Assembly: GCA_035533595.1 (NCBI GenBank)
Contig: DATLTN010000047.1
Span: 1-64,000 of the forward strand
DNA: 64,000 nucleotides
DNA from: Acidimicrobiales bacterium
GTDB taxonomy: Bacteria > Actinomycetota > Acidimicrobiia > Acidimicrobiales > Bog-793
Reading direction: 5' to 3'
Below the pieces are notes generated by a model. That model was not told the DNA's origin. It saw only the letters and a program-made list of their open reading frames with translations, and ran no database searches. Shown here one piece after another: positions 57,605 through 64,000 of the stretch (position 1 is the first letter of the stretch; each line of letters opens with the position of its first letter). The position numbers and the translations under genes were made by a program.

Positions 57605-57634
57605 AGGTTAGATTCGAAAGTTGTTACTTGCCAA
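57605..57634 (-). promoter_or_regulatory. suf operon promoter
   Basis: On the minus strand, TTGGCA (57634-57629) and TAACCT (57610-57605) are separated by 18 nt. Transcription should start near 57598, giving a leader of about 100 nt before sufB. This differs from the leaderless layout of many other genes in the window. Confidence 0.65.
57618..57629. promoter_or_regulatory. Candidate SufR operator
   Basis: The inverted repeat AAGT-TGTT-ACTT sits in the spacer of the suf promoter. A SufR dimer bound there would block RNA polymerase. The motif is short and the assignment rests on position. Confidence 0.45.
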
Positions 57635-57659
57635 ACTAGCGAGAACGAGGGGTCGAGGG

Positions 57660-57665
57660 TACATT
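57660..57665 (+). promoter_or_regulatory. -10 box for sufR (leaderless type)
   Basis: TACATT with 7 nt to ATG 57673. This supports ATG 57673 over the in-frame TTG at 57664, which would overlap the box. Confidence 0.6.
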
Positions 57666-57672
57666 GACAGGC

Positions 57673-58332
57673 ATGAGCAGCGCCCCACCGGCGCTCGCCG
57701 GCCTCTCGCCGGCGCAGCGACAGGTCCTCGTCGCGCTAAAGCGCCGCGGCGAAGCGACCGCCGAGGAGCTCGCCGAGGATCTCGGCATCACTGCGAGCGG
57801 CGTCCGCCAGCATCTCGCGACCCTCAAGTCGTCCGGGGTGATCAGCTCCCGCCAGGCGCGTGGGCGTCCGGGCCGCCCGGCGGACATCTTCCACTCGACC
57901 GAGCTCGCCGATGCCCACTTCCAGAGCGGCGCCGACGGCCTCACCCGCGAGCTGCTCGACCTGATGGCCGAGGAGGACCCGCAGCTGCTCCCCCGCATCC
58001 TCGACCGCCGCCGCGGGCACCGCGTCGACCAGGTGCGCGACCTGCTCGCCGGCGAGGAGGGCCTGGAGGCGAAGATGGATGCCCTCGTGCGCCTCCTCGA
58101 CGGCGAGGGCTACCTCGCCGACGTCGAGCGGTCGGCGGGCGAGACGTACCGCCTCACGCTCCACAACTGCGCGATCTGGGCGCTCGCCTCGCAGTACGGG
58201 GAGACCTGCGACTCCGAGCTCGACCTTCTGCGCGAGGTGCTCCCAGGCGCCTCGATCGAGCGCTTCTCGCACAAGGTTGCCGGCGCCTTCGTCTGCGGCT
58301 ACGAAATTCGCCCGCTCCTGCAGACCCACTGA
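57673..58332 (+). CDS. sufR: SufR-type Fe-S-sensing transcriptional repressor
   Basis: A 219-residue regulator. The N-terminal winged helix ('EATAEELAEDLGITASGVRQ', 'HLATLKSSGVISSRQ') is followed by the C-terminal cluster region with three cysteines spaced as in SufR: 'LHNCAIWALASQYG', 'ETCDSELDLL' and 'VAGAFVCGYEI'. It should sense cluster status and repress the suf operon. In many actinobacteria sufR is the first gene of the operon; here it is divergent. Confidence 0.9.
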   Translation: MSSAPPALAGLSPAQRQVLVALKRRGEATAEELAEDLGITASGVRQHLATLKSSGVISSRQARGRPGRPADIFHSTELADAHFQSGADGLTRELLDLMAEEDPQLLPRILDRRRGHRVDQVRDLLAGEEGLEAKMDALVRLLDGEGYLADVERSAGETYRLTLHNCAIWALASQYGETCDSELDLLREVLPGASIERFSHKVAGAFVCGYEIRPLLQTH

Positions 58333-58419
58333 GTTCTGGCCGTTGCGGCCGGCTGCCTCGCCTTTCGGCCGCCTGAGCACTCGGGGCTGGCTCTGCCGCT
58401 CGACGGTCCGGCAGCTTCC

Positions 58420-58425
58420 TAACAT
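58420..58425 (+). promoter_or_regulatory. -10 box for the 56-residue protein gene (leaderless type)
   Basis: TAACAT with 7 nt to ATG 58433, the same layout as sufR and others. Confidence 0.5.
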
Positions 58426-58432
58426 CGAGCCC

Positions 58433-58603
58433 ATGAAGCGGGCGCTCCCGCGCGGCGCCACGGCGCTGCGCTTTACACGTCATCTGTTCGCGGCCCGCCG
58501 TGACCCAATCGCTTACGCCCGGCGCCTCGCACTGCGTCGCCTCGAGCGGGAGGAGGCGAACGTGGGCCGCGCGCTCCTGCACGCGATGCGCGCGCGCCGA
58601 TGA
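58433..58603 (+). CDS. Small basic protein of 56 residues
   Basis: ATG 58433 with TAACAT 7 nt upstream. The protein is Arg/Ala-rich and probably helical ('RFTRHLFAARRDPIAYARRL' then 'ALRRLEREEANVGRALLHAM'). Its TGA overlaps the ATG of the next gene (ATGA), which supports a real coupled gene. The function is unknown. Confidence 0.55.
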   Translation: MKRALPRGATALRFTRHLFAARRDPIAYARRLALRRLEREEANVGRALLHAMRARR

Positions 58604-59061
58604 GCGGCGACCCGCGCAGCGAGGAGCGCCTCGCGCACGACGAGGCCCACTACGGCCGCTGCCCGGCCTGCGGCGAGGTCCTCGCCTACTCCTATGAGGA
58701 CGAGGCGGCGTTCTGTCCCTGCGAGGCCTCCCGCCACCCGGCGCTCGCCTCGATGCTCGCCGTGCAGGCGCTCCCGCCAGGCGAACAGCGCCGCAGATTC
58801 CTCGTCGGGGCGACGAGCATCGATGGCCGCACGACGACGATCGAGCTCGTCCTGCACGGCACGGATGACGCGGACACGGCGGACGGGAGAGCCCCGTCGG
58901 CCGCGGCGGAGCAACTCGCCCGCGGCCTGATCGCTGCCGGGGCGCGGCGCGGCACCTTCCACTTCCCGGCCGGGGCGGCCGAGGCCGGGAGCCTCGGAGC
59001 GACGCTCGCGGAGATCAAGGAGCGCGGCTTTGCCGCCTACACCTCGCTGCCGGGAGCCTGA
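58600..59061 (+). CDS. Zinc-ribbon-containing protein of unknown function
   Basis: A 153-residue protein. The N-terminal zinc ribbon 'HYGRCPACGEVLAYSYEDEA' is completed by 'FCPCEASRHP'. A mixed alpha/beta region follows, containing 'VGATSIDGRTTTIELVLHGT' and ending 'LAEIKERGFAAYTSLPG'. I do not recognise the family. It is coupled to the 56-residue gene by a 4-nt overlap. Confidence 0.65.
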   Translation: MSGDPRSEERLAHDEAHYGRCPACGEVLAYSYEDEAAFCPCEASRHPALASMLAVQALPPGEQRRRFLVGATSIDGRTTTIELVLHGTDDADTADGRAPSAAAEQLARGLIAAGARRGTFHFPAGAAEAGSLGATLAEIKERGFAAYTSLPGA

Positions 59062-59107
59062 AGGCGACCCACTCGGCCGGTTCGGTCACTTCGCCCGTCG
59101 GTGTCCC

Positions 59108-59413
59108 TCAGGGGAGGCGCAGGTCGTGCACGGCGTGCGCGGCGGTGCGCTCCGCGTCACTCAGCTCCCGCTCCCGCACCGGCGTCACGAGGCTGAGGTG
59201 GCCGCCGACCGGGCAGCGCTGCAGCCGCGCGATCACGAGGTCGAGGGACTTCACGGTGGCGCCGGGGAACCACACGGTCGTGAAGAGGTGGCCCCTCCGG
59301 CAGCGCACGACGAGGTTCGGCCCCATCTCGTAGCCGAGGCGTCGCCCGATGAGCGTCCCTCCCCCGACCACAGCGCCGCAGGACAGCGCGGTGAGGAGGG
59401 GACGCCTGGGCAC
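59108..59413 (-). CDS. Small conserved actinobacterial-type protein with Cys/His pairs
   Basis: A 101-residue protein from GTG 59413. A short hydrophobic stretch is followed by 'GPNLVVRCRRGHLFTTVWFP' and 'ARLQRCPVGGHLSLVTPVRE': two C-x(3-4)-H pairs that could bind zinc. The function is unknown. The frame could begin further upstream at a TTG (59449), but the GTG has GGAG at suitable distance. Confidence 0.65.
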   Translation of the reverse strand: MPRRPLLTALSCGAVVGGGTLIGRRLGYEMGPNLVVRCRRGHLFTTVWFPGATVKSLDLVIARLQRCPVGGHLSLVTPVRERELSDAERTAAHAVHDLRLP

Positions 59414-59540
59414 CCGCCCATTCTCCCAGAGGCGCGTCCTCGGCAGCAATCGCCGGCCCGCGCCGGTCGCGCGCGGATTCCCCGAGCGTCGCGACCCGCT
59501 CAGCGCTATTTTGCGGAGGGTCCATTTACAGGGGGGCGGT

Positions 59541-60602
59541 ATGGCAAATTTCTACGACAACTGGCTCGGCATGTGGGACAAGGCCGAGGAAGAGCGAGCC
59601 GCTTCACGACGCAATATCCATGAAGAGGAGCTCCAGTGGGTCGAGACCGCGCAGGATTTCCGCGCGGCATTGATGATCTCCCCGGAGACCGGATTCCGGA
59701 CCTGGGGGACGACGACGATGACCGCTGAGATCCCTTCCGGTGGGCACACCGGAGCCCACAAACACGGCGAAGAAGCGATCCTCATCGTCGAGGGCACGGG
59801 CTACAGCGTGATCGACAACATCCGCTACGACTGGAAGCGCCACAGCGTCGTCGCCGTCCCCTTCGGCGCGGTGCACCAGCACTTCAACACCGGGGATGAC
59901 ACGGTCCGCTACGTCTCGATCCTCTCGGTCCACCTCGAGCACTACGCCGGCCTGCACCGCACGATCCAGGTCGAGCCCTTCGGCATGACGAGCACCGAGC
60001 CCGACGTCGAGCGCTCGCCGGACGGCCTCGCCCCGGAGGGCAACCGGATCGTGCTGCACCGCGAGGACGGCACCCGCCAGGGCGGGGAGACCGACGGGGT
60101 GCCCGTCCCCGAGATACCCGCGGAGATGCCGGAGTTCGACCCCGAGCACCCCCTCATCCTCGGCGACCTCGACGGCATGGGCCGCCTTCCGGTCGGCATG
60201 CACCACGGCGGCTCGTCGGGGGTCGGCTTCATGAGCTGCCGCCGCGAGGTGAACGGCTTCCGGGTCTACGAGAACGAGATCAGCGGCATCCTCTCCGACG
60301 AGCCGCACGCGTACGGCGGGATGCACGCGCACATGGAGGCGCACCTGTACTGCCTCGCCGGCCACGGCTACACGACGGTCGGTGACGAGAAGGTGGAGTG
60401 GAGAAAGGGCAGCGCATGGTGGGTGCCGGGGCCGCAGACCCCCCACCGTCACGTCAACGAGTCCGACGAGCACTCCGAGATGGTCCGCATCGCCTTCGGC
60501 ATCCGCTACTTCTTCGAGCGTTCGGCGAAGCGCGAGTTCCCCTACCTCTACCTCTCGCCGCGTCAGGCCGTCCTCGAGCGGAGCTCGGCCGGGCGGAGCT
60601 GA
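59541..60602 (+). CDS. Bicupin protein A (gentisate-dioxygenase-like)
   Basis: A protein of 353 residues with two cupin domains. Domain 1 has 'HTGAHKHGEEAILIVEGTGY' (H73, H75) and 'VPFGAVHQHFNTGDD' (H112, H114). Domain 2 has 'GGMHAHMEAHLYCLAGHGYT' and 'PGPQTPHRHVNESDEHSE'. Such bicupins include ring-cleaving dioxygenases (gentisate, 1-hydroxy-2-naphthoate type), but the activity here is not proven. It opens 'ANFYDNWLGMWDKAEEERAA', shared with its paralogue at 62.4 kb. It converges on a Rieske oxygenase gene. Confidence 0.8.
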   Translation: MANFYDNWLGMWDKAEEERAASRRNIHEEELQWVETAQDFRAALMISPETGFRTWGTTTMTAEIPSGGHTGAHKHGEEAILIVEGTGYSVIDNIRYDWKRHSVVAVPFGAVHQHFNTGDDTVRYVSILSVHLEHYAGLHRTIQVEPFGMTSTEPDVERSPDGLAPEGNRIVLHREDGTRQGGETDGVPVPEIPAEMPEFDPEHPLILGDLDGMGRLPVGMHHGGSSGVGFMSCRREVNGFRVYENEISGILSDEPHAYGGMHAHMEAHLYCLAGHGYTTVGDEKVEWRKGSAWWVPGPQTPHRHVNESDEHSEMVRIAFGIRYFFERSAKREFPYLYLSPRQAVLERSSAGRS

Positions 60603-60617
60603 GGGCCGACCGCGAGC

Positions 60618-60652
60618 CCGCCCCGGCCCGGCGAAAGCCGGCGCCAGGGCGG
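60618..60652. terminator. Two-tier hairpin between convergent bicupin and Rieske genes
   Basis: Outer stem CCGCCC/GGGCGG (60618-60623 with 60647-60652) and inner stem CCGGC-GAAA-GCCGG (60628-60641). It lies in the 54-bp gap between converging stops and is a likely bidirectional terminator without a U-tract. Confidence 0.5.
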
Positions 60653-60656
60653 CGGC

Positions 60657-61961
60657 TCAGCCGAGCGTCGAGTAGTGCCGCGAGTCCGCCTGGCGGGACT
60701 CCGCCGTGGCCTCGACCCAGGACTCCTCCTCGGTGAGGATCGCCGTGGTGGAGCGCACCCGCTGCGCGACCGGCTCGAGGCCGGAGGGCGTTCCCCCGTC
60801 CCGGACCGCGTGCGCCTCGGCGACGAGGCGGCTGCGCGACGCGACGATCGCCGCGTCCGAGCTCCCGAGGCGCTCGCGGGAGGGGTCGAACTCCGGTCCC
60901 ATACTCTCCTGCATCGCCGAGTCCTGGGTGCCGACCCCGGAAATTCCGCTGATCGAGATCATGTGCGCCTGCAGGCGGCGGTCGATGAGATAGTCGTTGT
61001 GCTCGTTCTGGATGGGGATGTTCGTCCCCGGCAGGCAGATCGCGTGAATTCCCAGACCGTTCGTGCAGAATTCCCGCTCGCGCGCGTTGAGCGCTCGCTC
61101 GGGGTGATAGGTGATGCTCCACGCCATGCAGTGCGTATCGTCGATCGGCACCCAGGCGTGCGCACCGATCGCACCGTCCCCGTCGCGCGGAATGAAGGTG
61201 TACCAGGGCATCAGCCACTGCGTGATCCGCCAGTAATAACCGCCGTCGGGAGCGTTCCTTCGGGCGCCGATGAGGAGGCCGTATTCCGTCGGCTCGATGA
61301 AGAAGCGCGGCGCGGTGTCGGCGTTCAGCAGCCGGGACTGGGTGAGCGGGCCGCTCCCGGACCAGTAACCGATGTCGGCGTGCAGGAACGAGACGTGGCT
61401 CGAGTCGATCCCGCCCTCCATCGCCTGGGTGAAGCACGTGTTCTCGAGGCGCCGGGAGACGAAGCGCTGCTCGGAGGGGACGATCGCCCACTCGAGCTCG
61501 GGGAGCGCCGGCATCAGCTCCGCCGGCCCCATGTAGGCCCAGATGATCCCGCCGCGCTCGACGCCCGGGTAGCTCGTCAGCTGCACGTGCTCCTTGAAGC
61601 GGCTGGCCGCCGGCTCGTTCGGCATGTCGATGCAGCGGCCGTCGACGTCGTACTTCCAGCCGTGGTAGGCGCAGCGCAGCCCGACCTGGCCGTCGGGCGA
61701 GCTCTCGCCCTCGTTGCGGCCGAAGAACAGCGAAGCGCGGCGGTGCGCGCAGAGCTCCTGCAAGAAGGCGATCCGCCCCTCCATGTCCCGGAAGCAGACG
61801 AGCCGCTCGCCCATCAGCTGGACGCGCACCGGGGCGGACCATCCGAGGGGGAGCTCGTCGGCGGGCAGCGCCGGCACCCAAAAGCGCCGCAGCAGCTCGC
61901 CGAGCTCGGTGCCCGGGCCCGTCTGGTTCAACAGCTCGGTGTCGTTCACGAAAGTCGGCAT
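60657..61961 (-). CDS. Rieske non-heme iron oxygenase, phthalate-4,5-dioxygenase-like large subunit
   Basis: A 434-residue ring-hydroxylating-type oxygenase. The Rieske cluster site is 'CAHRRASLFFGRN' (C71, H73) and 'GLRCAYHGWKYDVDGRC' (C97, H100), with a spacer between the halves a few residues longer than usual. The iron site is 'EGGIDSSHVSFLHADIG'. 'FLQELCAHR' and the overall plan match the phthalate/vanillate/carnitine-type group. It needs a separate reductase, which is not in the window. ATG 61961 follows GAGGGGG. It is flanked by two bicupin genes. Confidence 0.9.
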   Translation of the reverse strand: MPTFVNDTELLNQTGPGTELGELLRRFWVPALPADELPLGWSAPVRVQLMGERLVCFRDMEGRIAFLQELCAHRRASLFFGRNEGESSPDGQVGLRCAYHGWKYDVDGRCIDMPNEPAASRFKEHVQLTSYPGVERGGIIWAYMGPAELMPALPELEWAIVPSEQRFVSRRLENTCFTQAMEGGIDSSHVSFLHADIGYWSGSGPLTQSRLLNADTAPRFFIEPTEYGLLIGARRNAPDGGYYWRITQWLMPWYTFIPRDGDGAIGAHAWVPIDDTHCMAWSITYHPERALNAREREFCTNGLGIHAICLPGTNIPIQNEHNDYLIDRRLQAHMISISGISGVGTQDSAMQESMGPEFDPSRERLGSSDAAIVASRSRLVAEAHAVRDGGTPSGLEPVAQRVRSTTAILTEEESWVEATAESRQADSRHYSTLG

Positions 61962-62352
61962 GAACCCCCTCGTCCCGCCAAGCCGCGGCGGACCCCACCC
62001 CCGGAGCGGGCCGATAGTACCGCGCGGCCACTCCGGCGCAGTCGTGTCGGACTGCGTCGCCGCGGCGCGCGTTGCGGGCTCCGTAACCGAAACGCAGTTC
62101 TTCCGCCAAGGACAAGGGACCCGCGCGGGCGCCTCGCGCCGCTCCTCAGCCATGCAAAAGTTTGCGGGGTTGACAAGTCACCGAGCGTGGTAGCGTGCCC
62201 CGCTGGGGCGGGACAAGCACCGCTAGCAGGGCGTTCTTGTGTGCAGGGCGGAAGCCGGCGCTGCAAGGGCAGCACCGGAGACATCCGTTCGAAATGTTGA
62301 CGAGGGGGAATCGGGGGCCGGGAGGAGTGCGATTCCGGCGGGAGGGGACGCG
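61962..62352. other. Divergent promoter region between Rieske and second bicupin genes
   Basis: This 391-bp region has no gene. On the plus strand TTGACA (62170-62175) and TAGCGT (62191-62196) form a promoter with a short 15-nt spacer, implying a leader of about 150 nt. On the minus strand TACTAT (62019-62014) is a possible -10 box for the Rieske gene, with no clear -35. No palindrome stands out. Confidence 0.5.
62170..62196 (+). promoter_or_regulatory. Promoter for the second bicupin gene
   Basis: A consensus TTGACA and TAGCGT separated by 15 nt (short). GGAGGGGA at 62341-62348 is the ribosome site for GTG 62353. Confidence 0.45.
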
Positions 62353-63402
62353 GTGACGAACTTTTACGACAACTGGCTCGGAATGTGGGACCGGGCCGAG
62401 GAAGAGCGACGGCTGGCCCGCAAGAACATCCACGAGGAGGAGCTCGAGTGGGTGGAGACGCGCCAGGACGCGCGCGCCGCCCTGATGGTCGCCCCCGAGA
62501 CGGGCTTCCGCACCTGGGGGACGGTCACGATGATCGCGGAGATCCCCCCGCACGCGCACTCCGGGGCGCACAAGCACGGCGAGGAGGCGGTGCTCATCGT
62601 CGAGGGCGAGGGCTACAGCGTCGTCGACAACGTGCGCTACGACTGGAAGAAGCACAGCCTCGTCGCGATCCCCTTCGGCGCGGTGCACCAGCACTTCAAC
62701 ACCGGTGAGACGACCGCCCGCTACCTGTCGGTCCTCTCCCCCCACCTCGAGCACTTCTGCGGGCTGCACCGCACCGTGCAGGTCGAGGACTGGGGGCGCA
62801 CCACCACCGAGCCGGACGTCGAGACCTCGCCGAACGGCTACGCGGCGGACGGCTCGCGGGTGCTTTTGCACCGCGAGGACGCGATCCTGAGCAAGGGCGA
62901 GGGCGACGGCGTGCCGACGATGCCGAACGAGATGCCCGAGTTCGACCCCGAGCATCCGCTCATCCTCGGCGACCTCGACGGCATGGCGAGCCTGCCACCG
63001 GGCTTCCACAAGTCCCAGATCCTCGGCTACATGCGCATCGGCAAGGACACCAACGACGTGCGCATGCACGAGGTCGAGATCAGCGGCCTGCTCACCGATC
63101 CCCCGCACGAGTACGGCGGGATGCACGCCCACATGGAGGCGCACCTCTACATCCTCCAGGGGGAGGGGTACTCGACCGTCGGCGACGAGAAGGTCCCGTG
63201 GAAGACCGGCACCGCCTTCCACGTGCCGGGCCCGCAGACGCCGCACCGCCACGTGAACGAGGGGGACGTCCCCTCAGAGATGGTGCGGATCGCCTTCGGC
63301 ATCCGCTACTTCTTCGAGCGCGCCGCGAAGCGCGAGTTCCCCTACCTCTACCTCTCGCCGCGACAAGCGGTGCTGGAGCGCAGCTCGGCAGGTGGTCGGT
63401 AA
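62353..63402 (+). CDS. Bicupin protein B, paralogue of the 59.5-kb gene
   Basis: A 349-residue two-cupin protein closely related to bicupin A, with long identical blocks: 'FYDNWLGMWD', 'AVHQHFNTG', 'MPEFDPEHPLILGDLDGM' and 'AKREFPYLYLSPRQAVLERS'. Cupin 1 has 'HSGAHKHGEEAVLIVEGEGY' and cupin 2 'GGMHAHMEAHLYILQGEGYS'. The central part (about residues 190-245) differs most and may set specificity or regulation. GTG 62353 with GGAGGGGA upstream is the start. An ABC permease gene follows 27 nt later. Confidence 0.8.
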   Translation: MTNFYDNWLGMWDRAEEERRLARKNIHEEELEWVETRQDARAALMVAPETGFRTWGTVTMIAEIPPHAHSGAHKHGEEAVLIVEGEGYSVVDNVRYDWKKHSLVAIPFGAVHQHFNTGETTARYLSVLSPHLEHFCGLHRTVQVEDWGRTTTEPDVETSPNGYAADGSRVLLHREDAILSKGEGDGVPTMPNEMPEFDPEHPLILGDLDGMASLPPGFHKSQILGYMRIGKDTNDVRMHEVEISGLLTDPPHEYGGMHAHMEAHLYILQGEGYSTVGDEKVPWKTGTAFHVPGPQTPHRHVNEGDVPSEMVRIAFGIRYFFERAAKREFPYLYLSPRQAVLERSSAGGR

Positions 63403-63429
63403 GGGCATCGCGGCAGAAAGCGGGCGGGG

Positions 63430-64000
63430 GTGAACCAAGCACTGCAGATCATCTGGCGGCGGGCGATCCATCTTGTCCCCGTCGCGCTCGCGGCGACCTT
63501 CGTCTCGTTCCTCCTCGTCAACCTCCAGCAGGGGAACACCGCGCTCGCCGTGCTCGGCACCAGCGCGACGCCGGAGTCGATCCACCAGTTCGACCTCAAG
63601 TACGGGCTCAACCACTCCCTGCTCTACCGCTACTTTTCCTGGCTCTGGCAGGCGCTGCACGGCCACCTCGGCTACTCGTACCAGACCCAGCAGTCGGTGG
63701 CCTCCGAGATCGTGCAGCGCTTCCCGGTCACCCTCGAGCTCATCTGCCTCGGGATCTTCCTTGCGGTGATCACCGCCGTCCCGGCCTCGATCCTCGCCGC
63801 CCGCCGCCCGATGAAGGCTGCCGACTGGATGGGCCGCGGCGTCGCGATGGTCGGCTTCTCGATGCCGGGCTTCGTGCTCGGGCCGCTGCTGCTCCTCGTC
63901 TTCGCCGTCAAGCTGAAGATCGTGCCCTCGGTCGGCTTCGTGCCGATCACCCAGAACCTCTGGCAGAACCTGCGGATCATGATCCTGCCGGGGGTGGCGC
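63430..64000 (+). CDS. ABC transporter permease, DppB/OppB type, truncated by window edge
   Basis: The first 190 codons are present. An N-terminal membrane segment ('HLVPVALAATFVSFLLVNLQ') is followed by 'YGLNHSLLYRYFSWLWQALH' and 'GHLGYSYQTQQSVASEIVQR', then further membrane segments and 'MVGFSMPGFVLGPLLLLVF'. The order is that of dipeptide/oligopeptide/nickel-type permease subunit 1. GTG 63430 is the start. Its closeness to bicupin B suggests one transcript and uptake of the substrate of this cluster. Confidence 0.88.
   Translation, partial: MNQALQIIWRRAIHLVPVALAATFVSFLLVNLQQGNTALAVLGTSATPESIHQFDLKYGLNHSLLYRYFSWLWQALHGHLGYSYQTQQSVASEIVQRFPVTLELICLGIFLAVITAVPASILAARRPMKAADWMGRGVAMVGFSMPGFVLGPLLLLVFAVKLKIVPSVGFVPITQNLWQNLRIMILPGVA

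Overview
The window is about 64 kb of very GC-rich chromosomal DNA from an actinobacterium, most likely an uncultured member of the Acidimicrobiia. The evidence is a multifunctional 2-oxoglutarate dehydrogenase with the E2 domain fused in front of E1, an LpdA-type flavoprotein, a SUF operon with SufU and SufT, a DUF2510 protein, a class F420-type LLM oxidoreductase, an ECF42-like sigma factor beside a DGPF protein, and many starts with a TANNNT box 6-8 nt before the start codon (typical of leaderless actinobacterial mRNAs). The taxonomic placement is inference. I saw no rRNA, tRNA, CRISPR array, insertion sequence or phage gene.

Layout. 1-0.8 kb: start of a secreted Ig-like repeat protein. 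1.3-4.1 kb: exonuclease III, a FabZ-like dehydratase and a NYN-type nuclease with a histone-H1-like tail. 4.1-10.1 kb: the fused 2-oxoglutarate dehydrogenase, divergent from an epimerase plus geranylgeranyl-reductase pair. 10.2-19.3 kb: a minus-strand housekeeping run (sugar nucleotidyltransferase, serine hydrolase, FtsX, FtsE, RF2, SecA, MiaB). 19.3-24.9 kb: endonuclease IV, LpdA, a GMC oxidoreductase, a phosphoribosyltransferase and a tyrosine phosphatase gene broken by two lesions. 25-28.3 kb: an NCS1 permease, a small zinc ribbon, a hairpin-rich non-coding stretch, a ribbon-helix-helix-like regulator and a PPOX protein. 28.7-45.3 kb: oxidoreductases, three large multi-membrane-segment proteins of GT-C/YfhO type, a cupin, a ketopantoate-reductase relative, a PIG-L deacetylase, a GGDEF-EAL protein, an alpha/beta-hydrolase-fold protein, a SemiSWEET, a rhodanese and a cyclase-family hydrolase. 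45.5-50 kb: a secreted subtilase with a W-N-G repeat tail, followed by a second GGDEF-EAL protein. 50-51.6 kb: sigma factor plus DGPF protein. 51.7-58.3 kb: sufBCDSUT with divergent sufR. 58.4-59.4 kb: small proteins. 59.5-64 kb: two paralogous bicupin proteins flanking a Rieske oxygenase, and a peptide/nickel-type ABC permease cut by the right edge.

How the genes work together. The suf genes overlap by a few bases and form one Fe-S assembly operon, and the divergent SufR probably represses it through an inverted repeat lying inside the suf promoter. secA, prfB, ftsE and ftsX form a secretion, translation and division block. The two bicupins and the Rieske oxygenase look like a small catabolic module, probably for an aromatic compound, with uptake by the ABC transporter that starts at the edge. 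The substrate cannot be read from the sequence. The least-explained items are the hairpin-rich segment at 26.9-27.1 kb, an 18-codon leader ORF coupled to the nucleotidyltransferase gene, the NYN nuclease with its basic tail, and the bicupin-Rieske-bicupin arrangement.
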